In this document: in pieces, positions 7,601 to 13,137 of the stretch | Layout of the letters: each line of letters starts with the position of its first letter | How positions within the stretch are numbered: position 1 is the first letter of the stretch | NCBI GenBank assembly: GCA_003487005.1 | Contig: DNFG01000476.1 | Span: 1 to 13,137 of the forward strand | Direction: 5' to 3' | DNA length: 13,137 nt | Source of the DNA: Bryobacterales bacterium | GTDB lineage: Bacteria; Acidobacteriota; Terriglobia; Bryobacterales; Bryobacteraceae | The notes under the pieces: generated by a model | What the model saw: only the letters and a program-made list of their open reading frames with translations | Told to the model about the DNA's origin: nothing | The model's database searches: none | Position numbers and translations under genes: made by a program

Positions 7601-8104
7601 TGGGTGTTCGACAACTGGGATCTCGCCGGCGTGACGTCATTGATCAGCGGCGCGCCGTCGGGCGTGGGCTACTCGCTGGTGGCGGCGCAGGATCTGACCG
7701 GCGGCAGCGGAGCGGGCGTGGACAGCCGCATCAACGTGCTGTCGAACCCGATCCTGCCGAAGAGCGAGCGCACCGAACTGCGGCACCTGAACACGTCGGT
7801 CTTCGCTCCGCCCACCCGCGCGGAACTGGGCATCGGCAACGCGCCCAAGGACGTGTTCCGCCTGCCGGGGACGAACGTCTTCGACGTTTCGTTCTACAAG
7901 AACATCCCGTTCGGGAACGAGGACCGCTACCGGCTGCAGTTGCGGTTCGAGTTCTACAACTTCTTCAACCACGCCAGCTTCCAGGGCGTGGACACGACGG
8001 CGCGGTTCGACGCCGCCGGCCGGCAGGTGAGCGGGACCTTCGGGCAGTACACCTCGACGCTGGATGCCCGGCGGACCGTTCTGGGCGCGAAGTTCTACTT
8101 CTAG
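4664..8104 (+). CDS. Oar-like TonB-dependent outer-membrane receptor
   Basis: This 1146-residue protein is a very large outer-membrane beta-barrel of the Oar/TonB-dependent transporter type common in Acidobacteriota. It has a signal peptide (about 1-22, ASAAMLCGQG; the Cys at 19 lacks a normal lipobox). A carboxypeptidase-regulatory-like beta-sandwich follows (about 24-110, GTITGTVTDQTGATIPDAEV and LPGTFRVSVTAKGF). The plug comes next (about 125-255, with LPGVVDTQNRNAPG, VSINGGRTGTLNLTLDGV, and VAEIKVLLTNYQAEYGRSSG ahead of GGTINTVIKSGT). The rest is a barrel rich in aromatic and Asn residues ending in GAKFYF, with the terminal Phe expected of an outer-membrane barrel. It would use TonB-ExbBD energy to import a substrate, probably an oligosaccharide or siderophore-like compound. 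No canonical TonB box is seen and no SusD-like partner is adjacent. It is divergent from the glycan-active operon, which hints at a shared substrate without proving it. The gene ends at a strong terminator hairpin. Confidence 0.93.
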   Translation: MHRSLRIGCFILASAAMLCGQGLTGTITGTVTDQTGATIPDAEVSLVNVQTSQTRQVKTGSAGDFVFTQILPGTFRVSVTAKGFKRLDKTGVTLSATERLVLGTMAMEVGDLTQTVEVVAEVARLQTQSAERSGLISTEQTQNVPLKGRDYLGLLKILPGVVDTQNRNAPGWNNLSSVSINGGRTGTLNLTLDGVSSLDTGSMTGPYLAPSIDAVAEIKVLLTNYQAEYGRSSGGTINTVIKSGTRDFKGGAYYFHRNEALNANEFFRNRDGLPRPRYRFHYPGYFLGGPIPVGEYNKEKDKLFFFWSQEFLPRNYPTNLVRRTFPTAIERQGNFSDTRDQNGALIPIWDPTNNRTPFPGNVIPANRLNRNGQALLNILPLPNAVDPARSFNALIQSTVDQPRRDSILRIDWNIGPRTQFYWRGIQDYEAFKGQFDFVLASSSWPQLPIIYDIRSVGSVATLIHTFSPTKVNEFTFGINRAKQTVGPLNEEGFNRNVRSKIGLNLPQFYPSANPDDLIPNANFGGVPNAGVLNIEARYPFFGTNNIWNWNNNFSWLTGPHNMKFGVYVEKTTRNAQRGSAFNGTFNFNRDVNNPFETNYAYSNAMLGSVQSYTEATNHPHGHGRYLNVEWYAQDTWKVNRRLTLDLGMRFYFIQPTWSAGDELAAWDPAVYDRTKQPPLIQPIRNAANQRVGFDPVTQQFVPAAVIGQFASSPLSPFQGMNIFREKIMDTPGIQLAPRLGFALDVFGNGKTAIRGGVGIFYDRFNDDQIIQLREQPPNTITNTATYVTMADLLASPFRTSPPGTFAIERTYQPPRVYNWSFGIQQSIGWGTVLDTAYVGSVGRNLLHRRSFNAVPYGTRFLPSSIDPTTGNTPLPDNFLRPNPGYADIQYIEMASNSNYHSLQTQVNKRMSNGLMYGVSWTWSKTMNFVNGNNDAINPFLDFRMRNYGKGNFDRTHNFVVNYTYNIPKLSKVWDNPVAKWVFDNWDLAGVTSLISGAPSGVGYSLVAAQDLTGGSGAGVDSRINVLSNPILPKSERTELRHLNTSVFAPPTRAELGIGNAPKDVFRLPGTNVFDVSFYKNIPFGNEDRYRLQLRFEFYNFFNHASFQGVDTTARFDAAGRQVSGTFGQYTSTLDARRTVLGAKFYF

Positions 8105-8129
8105 CCCGCTCCGCAAACCCAGACAAAAC

Positions 8130-8158
8130 AAGCGGGCCGGCGCGAAGCCGGCCCGCTT
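8130..8158. terminator. Bidirectional intrinsic terminator between convergent genes
   Basis: Arms AAGCGGGCCGGC (8130-8141) and GCCGGCCCGCTT (8147-8158) pair perfectly over 12 bp around a GCGAA loop. Downstream on the plus strand is TTTCTTTCC; on the minus strand the hairpin is followed by TGTTTTGTC. It lies in the 69 bases between the stop of the receptor gene and the stop of the convergent propeller gene, so it can serve both. Confidence 0.88.
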
Positions 8159-8173
8159 TCTTTCCGGGAATGC

Positions 8174-10993
8174 TCAGAGTCCGCCGGAACCGCCGCCGGG
8201 GATCGGGTTGACGACCGGGATGAAGAAGATGTTTGACACCTGGAAACTCTGGGCGATGGTGACGTTCGTCCGCGGGTTGGTGGGCAGGTCCGGGTTCAGT
8301 TCGAGGTGGACCTCATAAATGCCGATGGTTCCGCGCTTCAGGCCCGCAAACTGCACATTGGCGGTCTTGCCGCCGGCAAGGGAGCTGACGAACTCGACGG
8401 CTTCGTTGTACTCCGGGCCGTTGTAGGGGATGCCGTTGAACATGGCGTCGCGTGCGGCTTCGGGCTGCACGAGTCCGAGTCCGGTGGCGTAGACCACGAT
8501 GGTTTCGCCGGGAACGGCCGGGTTGTCCTCGGTAATGACGGCGCCCGCCTGATTGGCGCAGCAAAGCTGGGTATTGAGCGCGGTGAGGATGACGGTGGCG
8601 TTATCGAAATCGCCTTCATCGACGGCCCTGGCGCTGAACGGAATGCCGTTGCCGAGCGGTCCGGGCAGCCGCGCACGGAGGCGGACGCGGGTGGCGAAGA
8701 TGCCGGCGGGGAACGCTTCGACTTCGGGATCACGTTCATTGATCAGGTCGACCAGGCCCTGTACGACTTCCGCGGCGGTGTCGGTGGTCGGTTCACCGTC
8801 TTCGTCGAGCCGGTCGGGGTGCTCCTGAACAATGTACACATGCTCGCGGCCGTTGATGTTGATGATGGCCTTGTCCCCGGCGCGGATATTGATGCCGTCC
8901 ACCTGGACGGAGCCCGTCGCGCTCGAAGAGAAATGGAAGGCAATTCCGGGCGAGGGCACGCTCTCGTTGGTGTCGAACACGTTCGGATTCTGTGCGATCA
9001 GCCGCACCGCCACGGGCGTCGAAACGGTGATGGAGCCGTCGGCGCGGATCGTGCGGACGATGCCCGAAGCGCTGTTGGAACCGGCCATCTCGACCGGCAT
9101 CTGGGCCACGATCCGATCGGGCGAGACGAACACCAGCGGAGCCAGTTTGCCGTCGAAGTACACCTGGGTATTGGCCAGTTGGTAGGGGAGCGGCTCGGAG
9201 AGATCGCGAACCTCGCTCGTGAAATCGGTCAGGTTATCGCCGAGGATGGCCACCAGCGCATAGGGCGCGATCTGGGCCGCGTCCTGGCCTCCGGTGAGGG
9301 TGGCCCCGCTCAGCGTGACGAGGGTGGTGGACTCCTCGTTGCTGTTGGCCCGCTCCACGGTGACGTCGTTGCCCAGTGGGCCGGCGTCGCGCGCGGTCAG
9401 CAGGATGGCGTTGAACTGGACGTTGGGGATGGCGTTGACGAGCGGGTCGCCGCCGTCCTGGGTGTTGATGAGGTCGACAAAGGCATTCACGACGCTCTCG
9501 AAGGTCGCCTCTTCCTCGATCTTGAGCTTGTAATTGCGTTTGGAATCCTCGTCGCCCTCGCGGCCGAAGGTGAGCGTAATCTCGTCATCGGTGACCAATT
9601 CCCCCGAGAAGACGATGAAGCCCTGGGCGAACACCAGCGGACTGGCCGCGTTGCGGACGCCGCTCAGCGGGATGAAGAAGTCGCCCGGCGAATACAGCAG
9701 CACGCGTCGGTTAAAGGTGTCGGCGACATACAGGTTCACGCCGTCCCACGCGAGCGAATGCGGCGTCTTGAAGCTGTCCGTCGAGGCGACGCGCGTGGGT
9801 TCGGCGGAGTCCGAGGACTGATTGATGAACTCGCCCTGCTGCCCAAGGATGGCATCGGGACGGGCGCCGTTCTCACGCGGGATTTCGTTGAACACCAGTA
9901 CGCGGTCGTTGCCCGAGTCGGCAATGAAGAGACGACGGCCATCGGAAAGCGCAAAGCGGGGCAGGGAAATCGTGGAGGCGCAGCGCGCGGGGTACAGCTT
10001 GTTGCCGTCTTCATCCTCGCCGATGGATTCACACAGGTTGCCATTGTTGTTGGAGATCGCCGACGTCATGTCGGGCTGGCCGACGACGACATCGGCGGGC
10101 TGGCGGTTCTGCGTGGGGACCGAGTTCCAGATCAGGACGCGGTTCAGGGCAAAGTCGGCCACGAACAGGCGGGTGCCGTCGGAGGTCACCGACATCGGGC
10201 TGAGCAGGGTGTCGGCGCGAATTTTGACGTCATTGGTGAAGAAGGGGGCCTGGTCGTAGGAACCGGCGTCGGCCTGACCGAGCGTGATGCGCGGCGTCTG
10301 GCCGTTCTGGGTGATCTGGCCGTAATAGAGGACGCGGTCGTTGCCGGTATCGGCGACCCAGAGGCCGTCGTTGGCGTCCAGCCAGACACCCTGCGGCAGG
10401 CGGAGCGTCTCGGGACGGGGCGCGCGGGGCTGGTTGGGGGTGAACGACGTGAAGTCTTTCTGTCCAACGACGAAATCGGCGGGAGCTTCGTTGGTGGCGG
10501 GCAGCGTTCGCCAGACCAGCACGCGGTTATTATCTGTGTCGGCCACCGCGAGCATCCGGCCGTTATACGCAACGCCGACCGGGCGGCGTAGCGAATTCTG
10601 GGCGGCGGGACGGATCTCCTTCGGTGGCTCGAAGTTCGGTTGCCCGAGAACGCTCGATGCTTCCTTGAGGCAGACCGGGCAGCGTTCGGCGTCCGTCTGA
10701 GGAATCTCGGCGTGGATGTCACTGACGAAGTTCGGCAGGTCCCGGTAGACCATCACCCGGTGATTGACCGGCGAAGCGCCGACGCCGTTCGAGTCGGCCA
10801 CGACCAGCACTCCATTGGCGAAGGCCACTCCCCCGACCCCGCCCAGCACCGAGGCCGAGGACTCGGGATTCTGGTCCGTGAACGGCTTCTGCCCCACCAC
10901 AAGGCGGGCGGCCTGACCGGTAACGAAATCCTGGGCGGCGAGCGAGGCGAGAGAAACCGCCGCGGCGAGCACAAAGAGCAAGGTCCGCTTCAT
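8174..10993 (-). CDS. Secreted six-bladed NHL propeller with Solibacter-type C-terminal domain
   Basis: This 939-residue protein starts at ATG 10993 with a signal peptide (MKRTLLFVLAAAVSLASLAAQ). An upstream in-frame TTG at 11014 would add only seven residues and falls at the predicted transcription start, so it was not chosen. Six repeats follow (about residues 28-440). Each has a VAD/IAD strand ending in NRV or a close variant (about 65, 150, 213, 278, 357, 423) and a loop with GQ (34, 117, 177, 239, 305, 384), indicating a six-bladed NHL-type beta-propeller. The C-terminal part (about 443-930) matches the layout of the Solibacter C-terminal domain (TIGR03437): VRNAAS, then APYALVAILGDNLTD, then VVYATGLG (about 834-841). 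This domain is interrupted twice by related small domains. Cysteines come in likely pairs (CPVC at 105-108, 321/338, CC at 811-812), fitting an exported protein. The tail is Gly-rich. No catalytic residues are evident; binding or scaffolding at the cell surface is the likely role. It converges on the receptor gene. Confidence 0.88.
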   Translation of the reverse strand: MKRTLLFVLAAAVSLASLAAQDFVTGQAARLVVGQKPFTDQNPESSASVLGGVGGVAFANGVLVVADSNGVGASPVNHRVMVYRDLPNFVSDIHAEIPQTDAERCPVCLKEASSVLGQPNFEPPKEIRPAAQNSLRRPVGVAYNGRMLAVADTDNNRVLVWRTLPATNEAPADFVVGQKDFTSFTPNQPRAPRPETLRLPQGVWLDANDGLWVADTGNDRVLYYGQITQNGQTPRITLGQADAGSYDQAPFFTNDVKIRADTLLSPMSVTSDGTRLFVADFALNRVLIWNSVPTQNRQPADVVVGQPDMTSAISNNNGNLCESIGEDEDGNKLYPARCASTISLPRFALSDGRRLFIADSGNDRVLVFNEIPRENGARPDAILGQQGEFINQSSDSAEPTRVASTDSFKTPHSLAWDGVNLYVADTFNRRVLLYSPGDFFIPLSGVRNAASPLVFAQGFIVFSGELVTDDEITLTFGREGDEDSKRNYKLKIEEEATFESVVNAFVDLINTQDGGDPLVNAIPNVQFNAILLTARDAGPLGNDVTVERANSNEESTTLVTLSGATLTGGQDAAQIAPYALVAILGDNLTDFTSEVRDLSEPLPYQLANTQVYFDGKLAPLVFVSPDRIVAQMPVEMAGSNSASGIVRTIRADGSITVSTPVAVRLIAQNPNVFDTNESVPSPGIAFHFSSSATGSVQVDGINIRAGDKAIININGREHVYIVQEHPDRLDEDGEPTTDTAAEVVQGLVDLINERDPEVEAFPAGIFATRVRLRARLPGPLGNGIPFSARAVDEGDFDNATVILTALNTQLCCANQAGAVITEDNPAVPGETIVVYATGLGLVQPEAARDAMFNGIPYNGPEYNEAVEFVSSLAGGKTANVQFAGLKRGTIGIYEVHLELNPDLPTNPRTNVTIAQSFQVSNIFFIPVVNPIPGGGSGGL
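8585..8938 (-). repeat. Second inserted alpha/beta domain (copy B) in the propeller protein
   Basis: This segment encodes residues of about 686-803. It has the order beta strands (VQVDGINIRAGDKAIININ, EHVYIVQE), a helix ending VQGLVDLINERD, and a strand-loop RLRARLPGPLGNGIPFSARA. It matches copy A at VDLIN and at the A-R-x-x-GPLGN motif. It sits inside the Solibacter-type domain between SPGIAF and QAGAVITEDNPAV. Boundaries are approximate. Confidence 0.7.
9275..9628 (-). repeat. First inserted alpha/beta domain (copy A) in the propeller protein
   Basis: This segment encodes residues of about 456-573, with strands (DEITLTFGRE, NYKLKIEEE), a helix ending VNAFVDLINTQD, and a strand-loop LLTARDAGPLGNDVTVERA. 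It sits between VRNAASP and IAPYALVAILGDNL, two blocks that are adjacent in ordinary Solibacter C-terminal domains. The fold pattern resembles small domains found in bacterial surface and phage structural proteins. Boundaries are approximate. Confidence 0.7.
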
Positions 10994-11020
10994 AATTGAT
11001 TCGATTTTGCGCAAACTCTC

Positions 11021-11026
11021 AGTATA
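11021..11026 (-). promoter_or_regulatory. Candidate -10 of the propeller gene
   Basis: The minus strand reads TATACT, close to the TATAAT consensus, 27 bases before the ATG at 10993. A transcript starting about 7 bases later would begin near 11014, on the alternative TTG codon, which supports the ATG as start. No convincing -35 lies 16-18 bases upstream (GC-rich sequence), so the assignment is tentative. Confidence 0.4.
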
Positions 11027-11062
11027 ACAAGGCTTCCGGGGGATGGACGCACGCAGCGCCGG

Positions 11063-11075
11063 TGACGTTTCGTCA
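11063..11075. repeat. Small inverted repeat upstream of the propeller gene
   Basis: TGACG and CGTCA flank TTT in the divergent intergenic region (10994-11248). It could be an operator for the propeller gene or a minor hairpin; it may be chance. The stretch between about 11080 and 11185 holds no other recognisable signal and is C-rich. Confidence 0.25.
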
Positions 11076-11189
11076 AGTTGAACCGCGCGCCTTCAGGATG
11101 GTCCCCGCCCCCCGGCCCCAGGCCTGCCGCCGGAATCGCACCCGCCTCACTTCCGCCTCCCCCAGGACAGACACAATCTCCCTTTTCCG

Positions 11190-11201
11190 TTTACGAGTAA
11201 A
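11190..11201. promoter_or_regulatory. Inverted repeat upstream of the sigma factor gene
   Basis: TTTAC (11190-11194) and GTAAA (11197-11201) are inverted around GA, within the most AT-rich part of this intergenic region and 47 bases before the sigma factor ATG. The position is compatible with a promoter or operator controlling the sigma-kinase pair. No sigma-70 -35/-10 pair could be assigned with confidence. Confidence 0.3.
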
Positions 11202-11248
11202 AACAATCGCTGGCAATCCCCCACTTACATGTTAAGCTTCCTAAAGAT

Positions 11249-11818
11249 ATGGCTGCGGATGTCACCCGCTTGCTGGCAGACTGGAGCCAGGGCAACGAAC
11301 AGGCCTTCGATCAACTCGCTCCCGCTGTCTATGACGAACTCCGCCGTCTCGCCGCCCGCTACCTGAGCCGCGAGCGTTCCAATCACACCCTCCAGCCCAC
11401 CGCCCTCGTCCATGAGGCCTACCTTCGCCTCATCGACCAAAGCCGGGTCGAGTGGAAAAACCGCGCACACTTCTTTGGCGTCGCCGCGCAGATGATCCGG
11501 CGCATCCTCGTCGATCACGCTCGCGCCCACCAGGCCGCCAAACGCGGCGCCGGAGTGGCCCACTTCGCCATCGACGATAACTTCGATGCCGCCGCCTCGC
11601 GGGATCTCGATCTCGTCGCCCTCGACGACGCGCTCGCCACCCTCGCCGCCTTCGACCCCCAGCAGGGCCGCGTCATCGAACTGCGCTTCTTCGGTGGCCT
11701 CTCGATCGAGGAAACCGCCGAGGTCCTCAATATCTCCCCCGCCACCGTGAAACGCGAATGGGCCGCCGCCCGCGCGTGGCTCTACCGCGAACTGAGCGGC
11801 GCCGCGCCCACCCCATGA
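11249..11818 (+). CDS. ECF-type RNA polymerase sigma factor (TIGR02999-like)
   Basis: This 189-residue sigma factor would direct RNA polymerase to a specific set of promoters. Region 2 covers about residues 8-95, with VTRLLADWSQGNEQAFDQL, then YDELRRLAARYL, then PTALVHEAYLRLID, the hallmark of the acidobacterial/planctomycete ECF subfamily, then NRAHFFGVAAQMIRRILVDH. Region 4 covers about 125-182, with VIELRFFGGLSIEETAEVLN leading into the helix-turn-helix ISPATVKREWAAARAWLYREL. Length is normal for the subfamily. Its stop overlaps the start of the kinase gene by 4 bases (ATGA), so the two are translationally coupled. No anti-sigma factor gene is visible; in other STK-linked ECF groups the activity is controlled by phosphorylation, and that is the likely scheme here by inference. 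The Shine-Dalgarno is weak (AAAG). Coding-strand composition is strongly C-rich. Confidence 0.93.
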   Translation: MAADVTRLLADWSQGNEQAFDQLAPAVYDELRRLAARYLSRERSNHTLQPTALVHEAYLRLIDQSRVEWKNRAHFFGVAAQMIRRILVDHARAHQAAKRGAGVAHFAIDDNFDAAASRDLDLVALDDALATLAAFDPQQGRVIELRFFGGLSIEETAEVLNISPATVKREWAAARAWLYRELSGAAPTP

Positions 11819-13137
11819 CCCCCACCCGCTGGCAGCAGGTCAAATCCATTCTCGCCGAGGTCCTGGAACAGCCCCCAGCCCTCCGTCCCGCCCTCCTTGA
11901 TGCCGCCTGTCAGGACGATCCGGATCTCCGCGCCGAAGTCGAATCCCTGCTCGCCGCCGACCAACAGGCCGGCGAATTCCTCAATCAGCCCGCCCTTGAA
12001 CAGGACCTCGCCCCCGGAACCCGCCTCGGCGCCTGGCGCCTCGCTGAACCGATCGGCCGCGGCGGCATGGGCGCCGTCTATCGCGCCGTTCGTGATGATG
12101 ACCAGTTCCAGCAGGAAGTCGCCATCAAGGTCGTCAAGCGCGGTATGGACACCGCCGACGTCCTCGACCGGTTCCGCTACGAACGCCAGATCCTCGCCTT
12201 CCTCAACCACCCCTACATCGCCCGGATTCTCGATGGTGGCGCCGCCCCTGACGGCCGCCCCTACCTGGTCATGGAACTCGTCCAGGGCACCCCGATCTCG
12301 GATTACTGTGAGCACCAGCGCCTCGATGTTCCGGCGCGTATCACCCTGTTCCGCCGCGTCTGCGAGGCCGTCGAATACGCCCACCGCAACCTGATCGTCC
12401 ACCGCGATCTCAAACCCGGCAACATCCTGATCACCGCCGCCGGAGAGCCCAAACTGCTCGACTTTGGCATCGCCAAAATTCTGCTCCCCAATCTGCCTCA
12501 CGCCGGCGTCACCCAGACCGCCGGCGAACGGCGGCTCACGCCCGACTACGCCAGCCCCGAGCAGGTCCGCGGCGAACCGGTCACCACCGCTTCCGATGTC
12601 TATTCGCTCGGCGCCATCCTCTACGAACTGCTGACCGCGCAGCGCGCCCACCGCTTCGAGCGGCTGTCGCCCGTGGAAATCGAACGTGTCGTCTGCGATA
12701 CCGGGGTGCCCCGCCCCAGCACCGTCTGCCCCGAACGCGCCGAAAAACTGCGCGGCGACCTCGACACCATCCTGCTCAAAGCCCTTCACAAGGATGCCGC
12801 CCAGCGCTATCCCTCCGTCGAACAGTTCAGCGAGGACCTGCGCCGCTACCTCGCCGGTCTCCCGGTCCTTGCCCGCGGCGATACCCTCACTTACCGCGCC
12901 CGCAAGTTCGTCGCCCGGAACCGCACCGGCGTCGTCTTTGCATCCATGCTCGCCCTCGCGCTCATCGGCGGCTCCATCACCACGGCCTGGCAGGCCCGCG
13001 AGGCCCGGATGGAGCGTGATCGCGCCACCCGCTGGTTTCAAGGCGGACGCCGCCTCGCCAATGCCTTCCTGATCGAGCATGATGCCCTCGCCTCCATCCC
13101 CGGCGGCACCGGACTGCGCGAAAAGCTGATGACCGAC
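11815..13137 (+). CDS. Transmembrane serine/threonine protein kinase, 3' end missing
   Basis: The visible 441 residues form a Pkn-type (Hanks) kinase. Residues 1-65 are a helical domain (RWQQVKSILAEVLEQPPALR, then EVESLLAADQQAGEFL) common to kinases paired with this ECF group. The kinase domain spans about 70-347: glycine loop GRGGMGAVYRA (81-91), VAIK with Lys105, Glu123 in helix C, HRDLKPGN with catalytic Asp198 and Asn203, DFG with Asp217, and YASPEQ (245-250). All key residues are present, so it should be active. A transmembrane helix lies at about 372-391 (VVFASMLALALIGGSITTAW), followed by a charged segment. In this family the missing C-terminus is usually a TPR-like sensor region; that part lies beyond the contig. 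It overlaps the sigma gene by 4 bases and probably regulates it in response to a signal sensed outside or at the membrane. Confidence 0.93.
   Translation, partial: MTPTRWQQVKSILAEVLEQPPALRPALLDAACQDDPDLRAEVESLLAADQQAGEFLNQPALEQDLAPGTRLGAWRLAEPIGRGGMGAVYRAVRDDDQFQQEVAIKVVKRGMDTADVLDRFRYERQILAFLNHPYIARILDGGAAPDGRPYLVMELVQGTPISDYCEHQRLDVPARITLFRRVCEAVEYAHRNLIVHRDLKPGNILITAAGEPKLLDFGIAKILLPNLPHAGVTQTAGERRLTPDYASPEQVRGEPVTTASDVYSLGAILYELLTAQRAHRFERLSPVEIERVVCDTGVPRPSTVCPERAEKLRGDLDTILLKALHKDAAQRYPSVEQFSEDLRRYLAGLPVLARGDTLTYRARKFVARNRTGVVFASMLALALIGGSITTAWQAREARMERDRATRWFQGGRRLANAFLIEHDALASIPGGTGLREKLMTD

Noticed and set aside
8585..9628. Prophage structural genes, because the inserted domains resemble modules seen in phage proteins
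   Set aside because: They lie inside one secreted protein with a signal peptide and a Solibacter-type domain, with no phage genes nearby.
8306..10591. Plus-strand reading frame of 761 codons opposite the propeller gene
   Set aside because: The minus-strand frame has a signal peptide, six clear repeats and a known C-terminal domain; the plus-strand frame has none of these and is low in complexity.
11224..11247. dif-like recombination site (TTACATGTTAAG resembles one half of the consensus)
   Set aside because: Only one half is similar; the other half is C-rich and does not match, so the skew change alone does not justify the call.
11782..13080. Minus-strand reading frame of 432 codons opposite the kinase gene
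   Set aside because: The kinase frame has all catalytic motifs in order; the opposite frame is a GC-driven shadow.

Overview
The window looks like a metagenome-assembled contig from an acidobacterium, most likely of the Bryobacterales/Solibacter type. The grounds are high GC, a large Oar-like TonB-dependent receptor with an N-terminal carboxypeptidase-regulatory-like domain, a secreted protein ending in a domain resembling the 'Solibacter' C-terminal domain (TIGR03437), and an ECF sigma factor overlapping a Pkn-type serine/threonine kinase gene. All calls rest on reading the translations by eye; no database search was run. The first 19 bases are not trustworthy because positions 5-19 match the end of an Illumina TruSeq adapter exactly.

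Left block (1-4412, all minus strand): three genes read leftwards with gaps of 40 and 5 bases, a likely operon. The first (4412-2061) is a secreted fusion of a sulfatase-modifying-factor-like (FGE) domain without the catalytic cysteines, a fibronectin-III-like domain and a rhamnogalacturonan-lyase-family-11-like propeller. The second (2020-1193) is a membrane-anchored DUF6544-type protein starting at TTG behind a strong Shine-Dalgarno. The third (1187 to the contig edge) is an MGH1-like alpha-glycosidase-type protein, cut off at the edge. Together they suggest plant or microbial polysaccharide breakdown.

Middle block (4413-8174): a 251-base divergent intergenic region carries two outward-facing copies of TGTGATAGT, a perfect 14-bp palindrome and a small hairpin. 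It is followed by the TonB-dependent receptor gene (4664-8104, plus). The receptor could import the products of the left block, but that link rests only on position. A 12-bp GC-rich hairpin serves as a terminator between the receptor and the convergent next gene.

Right block (8174-13137): a secreted six-bladed NHL-type propeller protein (minus) whose C-terminal Solibacter-type domain is interrupted twice by homologous small domains. After a 255-base divergent intergenic region come a sigma factor of the TIGR02999/ECF type and, overlapping it by 4 bases, a transmembrane serine/threonine kinase that runs off the contig. This pair is a typical acidobacterial signalling module in which no anti-sigma gene is visible.

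No tRNA, rRNA, CRISPR array, insertion sequence or phage module was seen. The best candidates for something new are the FGE-like/FnIII/lyase fusion and the doubly interrupted Solibacter-type domain.
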